From positions 1 through 40,897 of the forward strand of contig NCSJ02000362.1 in NCBI GenBank assembly GCA_002812745.2: 40,897 bases of DNA, read 5' to 3'. Of this stretch, positions 1 through 8,839 are shown in pieces; within the stretch, counting starts at the first letter, position 1; every line of letters starts with the position of its first letter. The notes beneath the pieces are model-generated. The model worked only from the letters and a program-made list of their open reading frames with translations. It was not told where the DNA came from and searched no databases. Made by a program: the position numbers and the translations under genes. This DNA comes from Scytalidium lignicola (Eukaryota; Ascomycota; Leotiomycetes).

Positions 1-48
1 CCTCGTGGTCGAGCTAACAATCATGCATAACCCCTTCGTACACGCGAT
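1..48. other. Unassigned flank of the left Tc1-like copy
   Basis: These bases lie beyond the point where the two Tc1-like copies stop matching. Composition is ordinary, not AT-rich. Too little is visible to say what was joined here. Confidence 0.4.
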
Positions 49-175
49 CCCCCTTTTTGAACCATCCTTGAGCTGTACCATAAGGAATACCTAATTCCTG
101 AGCTGCATGACGTTCAGAATAACTATCTTGAACTTTAGTCTTAAATCGCACACGAGTAGGAGTATCCCAAACCAT
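14..175 (-). pseudogene. Tc1/mariner transposase, N-terminal fragment (left copy)
   Basis: The reverse strand from the ATG at 175 encodes a start of MVWDTPTRVRFKTKVQDSYS-type sequence, then ERHAAQELGIPYGTAQGWFKK. This reads as a helix-turn-helix DNA-binding domain like the one at the N-terminus of Tc1/mariner transposases. The same protein start is found on the forward strand at 619-1009, which fixes the ATG at 175 although the open frame runs back to 307. Homology between the two copies stops just after WFKK, near position 50. The last dozen residues before the stop at 14 match nothing in the other copy, so this is a truncated transposase joined to unrelated DNA. The catalytic domain is absent. 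Unlike the right copy, it has no internal stop, so it has escaped the C-to-T damage seen elsewhere. Confidence 0.65.
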
Positions 176-316
176 TAAATCAGTAGTGATTGTAGTAGTA
201 ATTGTAGGGAAGGCATGAAGGAGAAATGTAAACAATGAATGTTTTGGTAAAAGCGGCAGTATATTCCCTTTACCGCCTTGCATGGGGTGGCCGAGCCTTT
301 CTTGCACCCCCTTACG
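176..316 (-). mobile_element. 5' end and terminal repeat of left Tc1-like copy
   Basis: This is the non-coding leader of the left transposon copy, read on the reverse strand from its terminus at 316 (CGTAAGGGGGTGCAAG) to the ATG at 175. It repeats in inverted orientation at 497-618, including the terminal G-run and the GGCCACCCCATGCAAGGC stretch. A TA dinucleotide at 317-318 adjoins the terminus, as expected for Tc1/mariner insertion. Confidence 0.7.
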
Positions 317-318
317 TA

Positions 319-494
319 CGTAAGTACCTTCCCCAACCAGCAGCCTGGCATGAACTTACCGGCATTACCTGATAGACAGGATTGCCACTTCCGGGGTTTC
401 CGAGGTCATCTGTTATTGTTTTTTGGATTCAATCTCTGACTATTATCCACCACCGAATGGTCAAGCAGAGGCTAGAACCTTTAAGCCTAGCTTG
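319..494. other. Unique spacer between two divergent Tc1-like copies
   Basis: The spacer is 176 bp of balanced base composition with no ORF and no match to the flanking transposons. It may be the original host DNA into which two elements inserted head to head. I see no gene in it. Confidence 0.5.
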
Positions 495-496
495 TA

Positions 497-1009
497 CGTA
501 AGGGGGTGCAAGAAATGAATCGGCCACCCCATGCAAGGCAGTCAAGCCAATATACTGCCGCTTTTATAACCGCGCATTGTTTACACTGTCCTTCCTACCT
601 TATTTACATACATTTTCTATGGCATAAGATACTCCTACACGTGTACGGTTCAAAACCAAGGTCCAGGATAGCTATTCTGAACGACATGCAGCTCAAGAAT
701 TGGGTATTCCTTATAGTACAGCTTAAAAGTGGTTGAAAAGGACTAATCACATCCAAAAGACTACTAGGCGACCATGTAGTCTTCCTGACAGTACAGTCCT
801 TGCAATTATTCAATGGTTTACTGGCTATTATGAACGACGTATAGCTTCAATTAAACAAATTAAAAAGGAGTTTAATTTGAGAGCATCTAAGCTTACAATT
901 TTAAAAGCTTTAGCACACTTTAAATACTATTACCATATTCCTAATTGCAAGCCTAGAACCTCAGCAAAAAACAGACTATTACGTTAGATTTTTAGCATTG
1001 CAAACTAGG
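497..1009 (+). mobile_element. Tc1/mariner-like element, 5' part (right copy)
   Basis: This is the forward-strand copy of the family at 176-316. It starts at CGTAAGGGGG just after a TA (495-496), has a leader of about 120 bp, then the transposase reading frame at 619. It is cut at 1009 by the LTR beginning TGTCACGAC. The second inverted repeat is not present. Its orientation is opposite to the left copy, so the pair reads outward from the spacer. Confidence 0.7.
619..1009 (+). pseudogene. Tc1/mariner transposase, broken N-terminal part (right copy)
   Basis: From the ATG at 619 the frame reads MA*DTPTRVRFKTKVQ, then ERHAAQELGIPYSTA*KWLK, then an RRPCSLPDSTVLAIIQWF-type linker and a second HTH-like stretch rich in Lys and Ile, ending KNRLLR*. 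Compared with the left copy, the first stop replaces Trp (TGG to TAA) and the second replaces Gln (CAA to TAA at 724-726). The stop at 985-987 and the next TAG also look like lost Trp codons. All are C-to-T or G-to-A changes, the RIP pattern. The catalytic DDE domain lies beyond the LTR junction at 1010 and is missing. The longest open piece is 733-987, 84 residues. Confidence 0.7.
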
Positions 1010-1285
1010 TGTCACGACCCCTCTATTTGGAGGCCTGAGGCTCGTTCACAATTGGTTACACAAAGGACCTCCAGATTAGGGAAGGACAGGATCACGTGAT
1101 CTGGGGTCACGTGACAGACCTAGGAGAACCCCAGAGTCTAAGGGATCCGGAGCCTAGAAGGCTCTCAGATCCAGGAAGTACAAAAGTCTATATAAGTAAA
1201 TAGTTTTCCTAGTTAAATAAAGCTTTATACTCAACTCAAATTGAATATCTTACAAAAAGATCTTTTAATAACAACTCAACTAACA
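1010..1285 (+). repeat. LTR of a Ty3/gypsy-type retrotransposon
   Basis: It begins TGTCACGACC, a common opening for fungal gypsy LTRs, and can be closed at CTAACA (1285), giving about 276 bp. The left edge is sharp, because the transposase homology stops at 1009. A TATA-like TATATAAG lies near 1189. The right edge is less certain because no second copy is in the window. Base composition is balanced over the first 180 bases, then falls abruptly, so the LTR has been spared most of the mutation that struck the adjoining internal DNA. It adjoins a mutated gag, which supports a 5' LTR on the forward strand. Confidence 0.6.
1091..1115 (+). promoter_or_regulatory. Two CACGTG palindromes in the LTR
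   Basis: ATCACGTGAT (1091-1100) and GTCACGTGAC (1106-1115) are two perfect 10-bp palindromes with centres 15 bp apart, about 75 bp upstream of the TATA-like box. CACGTG is the E-box core bound by fungal bHLH factors. A role as LTR promoter elements is an inference from position. Confidence 0.4.
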
Positions 1286-2385
1286 CTTATGACTTTACAT
1301 TTATGTACAAGCCTTTAAACAAACAATATAATATCTATATCAGATAAGTATTTGAATACTCTATTAACAAGTACTTAAAGTATATTATACTTTAAGTACT
1401 ATTTCATATAACACTTATAAAGTTATAAGTAATTATGTCAATTATAAACACAAGATTAATATTTATAATAAAAGTAGAAGAAACTAACCTTTTACTTNAA
1501 AAAAGAATTAGCAAAAACAAAAATAAGAAAACTAAAAACTTAAGTATTAAAAGTAACATTATTAAACAAGTTTAACAAGATTAAGTTTAAGTTATAACTT
1601 TTCTTAGTCTAATATAAAATATACATTACTTTTAATAAATCAAAGTTTAATAATAAAAAAGATTAAATATTATAAGTTATAATATTCTTAAAAGGATTTA
1701 TATTTAATTAGATTAAAGTATTCTTGAAGAATTACTTTAAATACTAAATAAACAAAAAACAAGAAATTCTTTTACAAATGTTAAAGATCTTTAATACTTA
1801 AAATAAGTTTNAAAAAGAAAATCAGTAAAGTTTTCAAAGATATTAATAAGATATACTAAGTNAAAAAAACATTTACAAAAGTTATAATAAATAACCTTAA
1901 CAACTAATTATATTATAGAATACAAATAGTATACAAACAGAATAATATAAAGTAATTTAGTATATACAATTAATTATATACTATTAAAGTTTAAAGGACT
2001 TGATCAAAAATAAAGTAATTAAAAGCAAATGATTAAAAACACTAAATGCTTTAATTGAAAAATCCATTATTTAAGATAACTTTCTTTATAAAAAAAAAGC
2101 TTAATAAAAAAAGGACTCTTCACAAGAGAAACAAGTTAAAAGAAGTTTAAAAGAATAATATTAACAGATTATAAAAATCTAATAGATTTAAATGTTATAA
2201 GAAAAGAGTATTTATNAAAAGAAAAGAACCTTTATTACTAATATAGATTATTAAGATATATAACATCATTATACTNAAAAAGGTAAAACCTTTNAAAAAA
2301 GGAAAGAAAATTGTTATAATTAAAGTAAATCTAGCAAATNAAAAAACAACTAACTAAGGAAAAGCTAGAAGAAAGAAGAATTCAC
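1286..2385 (+). pseudogene. RIP-degraded gypsy gag remnant
   Basis: This AT-rich DNA has many stops and frame changes. A gag-like reading can be picked out. Around 1830-2000 there is a KVFKDINK-like stretch followed by QFSIYNQLY. Near 2050-2110 comes TLNALIEKSII*DNFLYKKK, which resembles the conserved gag signature in which a Thr-Leu...Ile-Glu-Ser helix precedes Asp-Asn-x-Leu-Tyr. The region ends at the non-autonomous element at 2388, before any zinc knuckle can be seen. Most stops are TAA in places where Gln is expected. The assignment rests on by-eye similarity across frames. The first 500 bases hold nothing I can name and are probably leader. Confidence 0.45.
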
Positions 2386-2387
2386 TA

Positions 2388-2806
2388 GACTGGCCGATCG
2401 GTCCAGACCGGACCAGACCGTGGGTTTTGTGGGGACCGTGCTCAGACTGTAGACTGTACGAAAATTTTGAGACCGGACTGTGAGACTACAGTCTGGTCTG
2501 GCTTAAAAAATGGGGACCGTATATTAATGTCAGACTGTACTCAGATCGTGCTCAGACTATGTAGTCTAAAATGTTACTATATTTAGTATATTTTTGTCTT
2601 ATTTAAGTAATATTAGCGAATNACAGTCTTGCTTCATTTAAATCAGACTGTAGTCNGGTCTGGCTCAAAAAATNNGGACTGTTCTACGGTCTGGTCCAGA
2701 CCGGACCATAAGGCCACGGTCTCGCTTAATTTTTTGTGGACGAGACTGTGTTGCTTACAGTCTCGTCCAGACCAGACCACAGTCTAATGCAACGGTCTGG
2801 CCAGTC
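2388..2806 (+). mobile_element. TA-flanked GC-rich non-autonomous element, copy 1
   Basis: The element is 419 bp, bounded by GACTGGCC and GGCCAGTC with TA on both sides (2386-2387 and 2807-2808). The interior is a dense series of related, mutually complementary motifs: GGTCTGG, CCAGACC, CAGACTGT, ACGGTCT, TCTCGTC. Single strands could fold at many scales. There is no ORF. The composition is far more GC-rich than the flanks. A second copy lies inverted at 7541-7887 and shares the ends and motif order. A central part (about 2560-2640) is AT-rich and lacks the motifs, which explains why this copy is longer. The TA duplication and short terminal repeats fit a MITE mobilised by a Tc1/mariner transposase. 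Confidence 0.7.
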
Positions 2807-2808
2807 TA

Positions 2809-3420
2809 ATCAGAATAAAGGAAGGAGATGAATAGAAAGTTGTTATCAGGACTAAATATAAGTTATATGAATTATTAGTCATGTTGTTTAGATTAACAAA
2901 TATACTTATTATAATGTAAAGGATTATGGATAAGGTTATTAGAGAATACTTAGAGAAGTTTATAATAACATATCTAAATAATATCTCAATCTTCTTAAAA
3001 ACATTAAAGGAATATAAAGCTTATATGAAAATTATTCTTAAAGCATTATAAAAAGCAAGCTTTTAGTATAAATTAAGGAAATGTAAATTCTATAAAATAA
3101 AAGTATAATTTTTAAGATATATTATAACATATAATGAGGTCAGAATGACTAAGGAAAAAACTAAAGCTATTAAGGAATAAGTAACACTTAAGACAATTAA
3201 AGAGTTACAAAGCTTTTTAAACTTTGTAAANTATTATNNAAAATTCATAAGGAATTATTNAANGATAATNTTATTATTAACTAAATTAACNAAAAAGNAT
3301 NTANTATANAANTAAGGNAAGNAANAANAAGAAGNATTTAATNTAATNAAAGAAGCCTTCAAAGAAGATCAAAGTCTTAAAATCTTNAACTTNAAAAAGA
3401 TTTGTTNAAATTGAAATAAA
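2809..3420 (+). pseudogene. Gypsy reverse transcriptase (palm to RNase H junction), RIP-degraded
   Basis: Reading through stops, the forward strand gives RIKEGDE*KVVIRTKY, then LVMLF*LTN, then IREYLEKFIITYLNNISIF. This is the RT palm of a Ty3/gypsy element. The catalytic YLDD box at 2971-2982 reads YLNN, both Asp codons altered by G to A. It continues into CKFYKIKV and ends at ELQSFLNFVNYY (about 3200-3235), the conserved connection to RNase H. The reading begins exactly at the border of the element at 2388-2806, and the RT fingers and protease are missing upstream. The sequence is closest to the family-A RT near 26500. Confidence 0.8.
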
Positions 3421-4290
3421 TANATNANATTATACTNTAAGTATANTTTTAANCTANTAAGANAAGTANAAGGGTTANAAGTTACTTNCCTTTTATTCAA
3501 GAAAGTTNANCTTAANNAAGTAGAATTATCTTATTTATAANAAGNAATTATTAANAATAATNNATATACTAAGGAAATNAAGNATATATATAANAAGGGN
3601 AAGAGAATAAATAANGATANTAATAGATTATATNAATNTGAAGTACTTTATAANATTCAAAGAGTTAAANNNAAGANAAGTTAANTAAGNAGAAANCTTG
3701 TNAGAATANGATTTTAAGATTTAGNATNTNAAAGGAATTAATAATGNATAAGNANATNCNCTTANTTGAAAACCAGAGTATATGAANAAAGAGGAGTTGA
3801 GCTTATAATAAGTAGTNTTAGTNAATAGTNAAGAAGNAATTACTTATAATCAAGGATANTTGATGTTCATATTANTAATNNTTNATAAGAATTANATTNA
3901 CAAAATTCAAAGTGAATTATCTAAAGAAAACCTANAAGACATTAAATACAAGTTGAAAAATGATTAATAAGAANAAATTAACAAGTTATANTATAAGGAN
4001 AAGAAGTTATANATTCTTAAGAAGTTNTTAANGGANTTCTTGAAAGAANAATANACNTTATTACAAAATAAGNATTTTGAAGNTNAANAAACTTATTATA
4101 AAATCNANAGGGATTATTACTNATANTAAATNANGTAAANAGTAAAAGAAGTTNTNAAGGAATATAATATTTNNAAGANGNTAAAGAACTTAAAGTAAAN
4201 GCTTTATANAATACTTTAACNTACTGAAATACTAATCNAANTATAATAAANNATAGTATAAGACTTNATTATTAAGTTATTAAAGTCAAN
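3220..4290. other. N-rich stretch of poor consensus quality
   Basis: Ambiguous bases occur every ten or so positions here, far more than anywhere else. By position this should be RNase H to the first half of integrase of the same gypsy element, but no reading is safe. The Ns are not confined to homopolymers, unlike elsewhere in the window, which suggests mixed reads from several repeat copies. Confidence 0.7.
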
Positions 4291-4299
4291 AGACTTAGT

Positions 4300-5040
4300 A
4301 ATAAGAAAGAATTATAATAACATTTTGATAATAATAAATTTATTTATAAAATATACAATCTTCATATTATAAGATGAAATATAAGATGTAGAAGAAGTTA
4401 TAAAAACATTTCTTCAACATGTAATAATACTTTTTAAGGTGTTAAAAGGTATTATATCTAATTATAATATATACTTTACCTTAAAGTTTTAGGAAACTTT
4501 GATTAAATGTATAAGTATTAATAAGAGAATGTTAATAATATTTTACTTATAAACTAATTGTCAAATTAAAAGATTAAACTAAATACTGAAAGTGTATTTA
4601 TAATGTTATATAGACTATAAGTAAGATGATTAGCATAAGTTATTATTATTAGCATAATTAACTTATAACAGTTCAAAGTATAAAGTAACAGGATTTACAT
4701 TATTTTATGCAAATTATAAAAGAGAACTTAATAAGTTTCAAATAAGTGTTAAATTATAATCATCATCTGATTTAATTAATAAGTTAACAAAGAAATTATA
4801 TAAAATATATACTAAATTAACAAATGTAATATAATTTGTAAAAGAAAAAATAAAAGTATATTATAATAAGAAATATAATATAAAACTTATATNTAAAGAA
4901 AGAAGATAAGGTTTACCTTTTGTAAAACATATTAAGATAACAAGATTAAGTAATAAGTTAAATTATAAGAAATTAAGATTATTCAAGATTAAAAAAAAAT
5001 ATAATAAGTTATCTTTTTAATTAAAATTACTTAAGTAAAT
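4300..5040 (+). pseudogene. Gypsy integrase core and C-terminus, RIP-degraded
   Basis: The forward strand, with stops read as lost Gln or Trp, gives the standard gypsy integrase order. A GVKRYYI*NYNIYFTLKF* segment (about 4438-4495) stands for the usual G-x-P-x-x-I-x-S-D-R motif. The TNCQIKRLN* segment (about 4550-4585) stands for QTDGQTERLNQ. The segment *DD*HKLLLLA*LTYNSS (about 4625-4675) stands for the WxxxLPLAEFAYNSS block. TGFTLFYANYKRE follows. The C-terminal block (about 4900-5005) matches the GDKVYLLRKNIKT...KLGPFKI motif common to chromoviruses. It is the downstream half of the RT at 2809. Confidence 0.8.
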
Positions 5041-6071
5041 AAAAAAATTTAAATAATATAAAGATTTGTTTTATTTGCTTTAAAATATTATATAAATCTG
5101 TCTTATATATTATACATTATAAAATAAGAAAAATTTATAAATAAGCTTAACATTAGTTTGAACTTATCTTTATATAAATACTCTTAATTTTATGATTTTT
5201 TTTTTCTATTTATACTTTATTATTCTAATGCTTGTATATTATAAATATAAGTGCTTTTAACTTATCCTCGATTTTAATTTATATTTATAATATATTATTA
5301 TACTTAAAGTTATTCTAACTAATCAAACTTTTAAATTGTATAATAAATGCTTATTAATATTGTATACTTAACGTAAATCCTCGTCTACCGGGCCACCCTA
5401 CTAACCGGGTTACTTCCCCTCTACCTCAACTTTCAAAACTAAATATTTAACTAACAATAACAAATAATCAAATAAATTCAGTGACTAGCTAATTAAGGAC
5501 AATAAGTAATTTTATGACCTGAAATATTATACCCTGAGTATGTTAATGACTGTTATAGTAATGTTGGTAAAGGATCAGTGGATATTGAAGAATTGATAAC
5601 TTGTATTACATTTTGTATTGTAATAATTGATTAAGCTAATTCCTAAGCCTCTTACCTTGTTAAAGAGCTTGTATAAACTAATTACTTTTTAGATCTTCAT
5701 AGTTTTCGTTGTATAAAAGCATTTACAACTTTTNAATTCTTTGATCTCTTTTACTAAAAATACTATATTATGTATAATTAGTTTATAACCTTTGATTAGT
5801 TATTTTAAAGTTGTTTTAATAAGAGTAAGAGAGTTATTTTACTCTTTGAATAATCATTGAATAGTCTAAGATTACAATTATAATTGAATAAGGTTATAAG
5901 ATGTCTTTAAAACCTATTATACTTTAGAATTGTTATTATGATTACTCTTTAAAAGTATAAGTGTTTTATTAACTTGAACATATAATTTAACTAGTATATA
6001 CTCTAGATTATATAAAATTAATCTAGTAATTACAAATCCATTTTAAATAGTTATTGATTTGAAGGTTTACT
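5041..6071. other. AT-rich stretch, no gene recognised, one GC island
   Basis: No domain could be read on either strand. By position the first 300 bases would be the chromodomain end of the gypsy element, but I could not see one. At 5371-5434 there is a short island of normal composition containing ACCGGGCCACC and AACCGGGT, quite unlike its surroundings. It may be a scrap of unmutated DNA trapped between elements. Confidence 0.4.
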
Positions 6072-6414
6072 TGTTATAAAACCCTTAATCATTAGCATAT
6101 GATGTAAGCTTAGTCACTTTGTAAGTTGATCTATAAGAATAAGTTAACTAGAGTTTTATAAATAGTAAAGTATATTATAAAGTTATAACTTAAGTTAAAC
6201 ATAAAGTTCTTAACTAAAGCTTAAAGAGTATATTCTTATATAAATATACAATAACCCTTAAGTTTAACTAGTTTAACCTAGTATAACCTTATACCCTTTA
6301 TACTAATGTATACATCTTATATAAGTTATATAACTTAACACCCTTTGTTAGTCATTAACACTTTATAAACTATTTCTTAGTACTTATCAAGTTATGATAG
6401 TAAGATCTATAACA
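6072..6414 (-). repeat. LTR, family A (3' LTR of copy A1)
   Basis: The LTR is 343 bp from TGTTATAAAACCC to CTATAACA. It is one of four copies in the window, with 23368-23702, 29513-29853 and 30610-30948. Shared landmarks include ATGTAAGCTTAG near the start, GTTATAACTTAAGTT, AACTAAAGCTTAAAGAGTAT and ATATAAATATA. The purine-rich tract is on its right, read on the reverse strand, so this is the 3' LTR of a reverse-strand element. Confidence 0.8.
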
Positions 6415-6431
6415 TTATCCTCTTTTTGTCT
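6415..6431 (-). promoter_or_regulatory. Polypurine tract, copy A1
   Basis: The reverse strand reads ACAAAAAGAGGATAA directly against the LTR. The equivalent sites at 13885 and 23703 read AAAAAGGGGATA(A/G). This is where second-strand DNA synthesis would be primed, and it sets the element's orientation. Confidence 0.65.
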
Positions 6432-6504
6432 TAACATTGTCTTAACACTTAATTAATAACATTAAACAATCTTCATTATTCATTAATTATACTCCTCATT
6501 CATT

Positions 6505-7023
6505 ATGTCCTCTAAACAATCTTATTATTAACAATATATAAAACAAACTAATAATATTAAAACATTTGAATTTATTATAACTATCTACTATTGTTTTTGC
6601 AAATCTAACAACAAGGACTGTATACAATCTTACAAATCCTAGAAATGTTTAAAGTATACTTATAAGAGTTATTATTATGAAAACCTTAAGCTTAATATTA
6701 ATAAGATAAATTACTATCTTCAAGAAGAAGAATAGTTATCTACTAAAAAANGAAATTACCCTAGTTAAACTCTTAAGATTAGAAAAGTAATAAAAACAAT
6801 TAAAGTTTTATACTTGAGAAATGTTTAAACATAATACTTTTACTTTGAATAAACTAGAGGAAATCAAAAAAAAAGAAAAGATTAAAAAANGGAAAAACTA
6901 AATTCTTTAATCCTTACTAAAGGCTTATTATATCCTCTTAATAAAGGCAAGTGACATTTCTTGATTAACCTCTTTGTACTGAGTATTAACATTGTTAATC
7001 CTTTATTTGTCTTGTTAACTTAA
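6505..7023 (+). pseudogene. Antisense accessory ORF of chromovirus A1 (Cys-rich, coiled coil)
   Basis: The forward strand, opposite to gag-pol, encodes from ATG 6505 a protein starting MSSKQSYY*, then FCKSNNKDCIQSYKS*KC, then a Tyr-rich stretch in place of further Cys. The coiled-coil part carries the QEEE* motif and a Lys/Glu-rich run. It ends with NIVNPLFVLLT and a TAA at 7021-7023. The same order occurs at 23793-24308 and 14088-14555. It starts 91 bp from the LTR edge, as in copy A2, and ends tail to tail with the chromodomain of pol. Stops and one or two frame changes next to N make this copy dead. The paired Cys in an N-x-K-x-C context suggest zinc binding. No function is known to me. 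Confidence 0.6.
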
Positions 7024-7029
7024 TTAATT

Positions 7030-7540
7030 CCTCCTCTTAAGGATTTCTTTTAGTTAAAGTTTAGTAATAACTCTTTATTATCTTTTTAATATTCTTCAGA
7101 TGTTCAGTAAATTCTTATAAATTATTAGATTCTGAAAATCCTTCTCATTTGACCAAATACTGAATTTTCTTATATTAGTATTTATAATCTAAAATTTTCT
7201 TAACAACTTATTTTTTNATTTAATTTTAAGTTAACTTCTAAGCTTAATGTTAATAATATATTCATAAGTATAAGTTTTAATAATGCTATATAAAATATAA
7301 GATATATTTACATTTTCTTAAGTAACTTTAATTTGATTGTTATTAGTTTATAAACTTTTTCAACCTTAAATAGTCTTAACTTCATAAACTTAAGTATTTT
7401 ACTAAGTTATTTTATTCATATGTTTTTTCTTTAAAGGTAAATTTTATCCTCCTTTTTATATATAAGTTTTATATTACATTTCTTATTATAACATGCCTTT
7501 ATTTTTTCTTTTGTAAATTATATTATATTTATTAATTTTA
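7030..7540 (-). pseudogene. Integrase C-terminus and chromodomain, copy A1
   Basis: The reverse strand from 7540 reads ARMK-like KACYNKKCNIKLIYKKEDKIYL, then *RKNI*IK*LSKIL, the DKVYLLRKNIKTKRPSKKLD block of chromovirus integrases (about 7390-7500). Further on, 7190 down to 7080, it reads KILDYKY*YKKIQYLVK*EGF, then an EHLKN end. That is a chromodomain, with the Y-L-V-K-W-x-G core and its Trp codons turned to stops. Chromodomains direct new copies to methylated histone H3. The body is interrupted at 7540 by the second non-autonomous element, so the catalytic core is absent. Confidence 0.75.
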
Positions 7541-7887
7541 GACTGGCCGGACTGTTGCATTGGACTGTGGTCCCGTCTGGACGAGACTGTAAGCCACACG
7601 GTCTCGTCGCAAAAATTTAAGCGAGACCGTAGCTTATGGTCTTGTCTGGACGAGACCGTAAGCCATATGGTTCAGTCTCAAAACCTTGAGACCAAACCGT
7701 GAAACAGTCCCCACTTTTGTTGTCAGACCAGACCGTAGTCTCATGGTCTGGTCTTAAAATTTTAGCTTCAGACTGTAGACCGTACGGTCTGGTCTCAAAA
7801 TTTTAGCTTCAGACCGTACAGACCACAGTCTCGAAACGGTCCCCACAAAACCCACGGTCTGGTCCGGTCTGGACCGATCGGCCAGTC
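7541..7887 (-). mobile_element. TA-flanked GC-rich non-autonomous element, copy 2
   Basis: The element is 347 bp, the inverted relative of 2388-2806, with ends GACTGGCC and GGCCAGTC and TA at 7539-7540 and 7888-7889. Its reverse complement matches copy 1 at once (GACTGGCCGATCGGTCC, then GTGGGTTTTGTGGGGACCGT). About fifteen occurrences of GACCGT/GACTGT or their complements are packed into it, alternating in strand, with AAAATTTTAGCTTCAGAC as a repeated internal unit. There is no ORF. It is hardly touched by RIP although the flanks are saturated, so it is probably young, or too short to be recognised. Confidence 0.75.
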
Positions 7888-7888
7888 T

Positions 7889-8420
7889 ACTTGAAAGTAG
7901 TTCTAATAAAAGCTTATAACTTAATTAACTATGTTGAACAATATCATGTACTTGTATAACATACTTACTAGATAATTACAGTTGAAATCTGTGATCTTGA
8001 CAAAGATATAACTTTATAAATGATGTTTAAAGCTGTTAATGATTTAGTAGGACTTAATGGACTTGTCCTTATACTACTAGTTTATAATACTTACTTATGT
8101 ATGTTAGAACTTAATATTCTAGCCTTAATTATAAGCTAAAGAGTTATGATAATTAAGAAGGCTATAAAGGAAATTAACAAAATCAAGGCAAAACAACAAG
8201 TATAAGACATGATCAACATGTATAACAACCTTGATATAAACACTATTCACAACTTACTGCTGAATTCAGATGTTCTTGTGTAAAGAGTAAGAAATACAAG
8301 TTAGAACAGAAGTTAAGAAGGGTTATACAAGTTTGTAAGTATAGACAGAGAAATGTATATATTAGTACTATTGTATAAGAATATACTATTCAAGTTAATA
8401 GTTGTGAAATTATACCTTAT
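7889..8420 (+). pseudogene. Copia integrase, C-terminal half, RIP-degraded
   Basis: The forward strand reads LKVVLIKAYNLINYVEQYH (about 7891-7950), equivalent to the catalytic-Glu region of a fungal copia integrase. It continues with FKAVNDLVGLNGLVLILLVYNTY and MLELNILALIIS*R. Then comes a basic helix (IKKAIKEINKIKAKQQV*D), and NLLLNSDVLV*R near 8270. This matches the integrase C-terminus seen in many fungal Ty1/copia polyproteins. Upstream zinc and Asp motifs are missing because the non-autonomous element at 7541-7887 abuts it. Stops lie where Arg, Gln or Trp are expected. Confidence 0.75.
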
Positions 8421-8839
8421 ACTTATAAAAGGAATTGATAGAATTAAGTTATTAAAGTTAAAGCTAAGAATTACAACTGATGAAGAGTATTAAAAGGAGT
8501 TTAATAAGTTGATTATAGTTGTTGTTCTACTATTAGTGTTACTTGTAAAGTAAAGATGTAGAAGACCTTGTAAATACCTTGAAATCATTGCTTTCTTATA
8601 AGACAAAGAATTATAATCTTAATTTATAACCTTATATCAAGTTAAAATATTAGGATTACTTGAAAAAGACGTTTTTGAGATTGTAAACCTTCAAAATATA
8701 CTTAATGATATATACATATTCAACATTAGGTTTGTAAATGAAATTAAGAATAAAAGAACTGAAAAAGCTTTTGAAAAGTTATACTTTATAGTACAAGCTT
8801 ACAAGGATGATAAGAAGAAGCTTGTTTTAATTTAATTGC

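Noticed and set aside
506..813. Two overlapping ORFs at the start of the right Tc1-like copy
   Set aside because: Both are in other frames than the transposase, which is recognised from 619 by alignment with the left copy.
2388..7887. Simple inversion of the segment between the two inverted GC-rich elements
   Set aside because: Rejoining flanks in the inverted order does not restore a continuous gypsy or copia body on either side.
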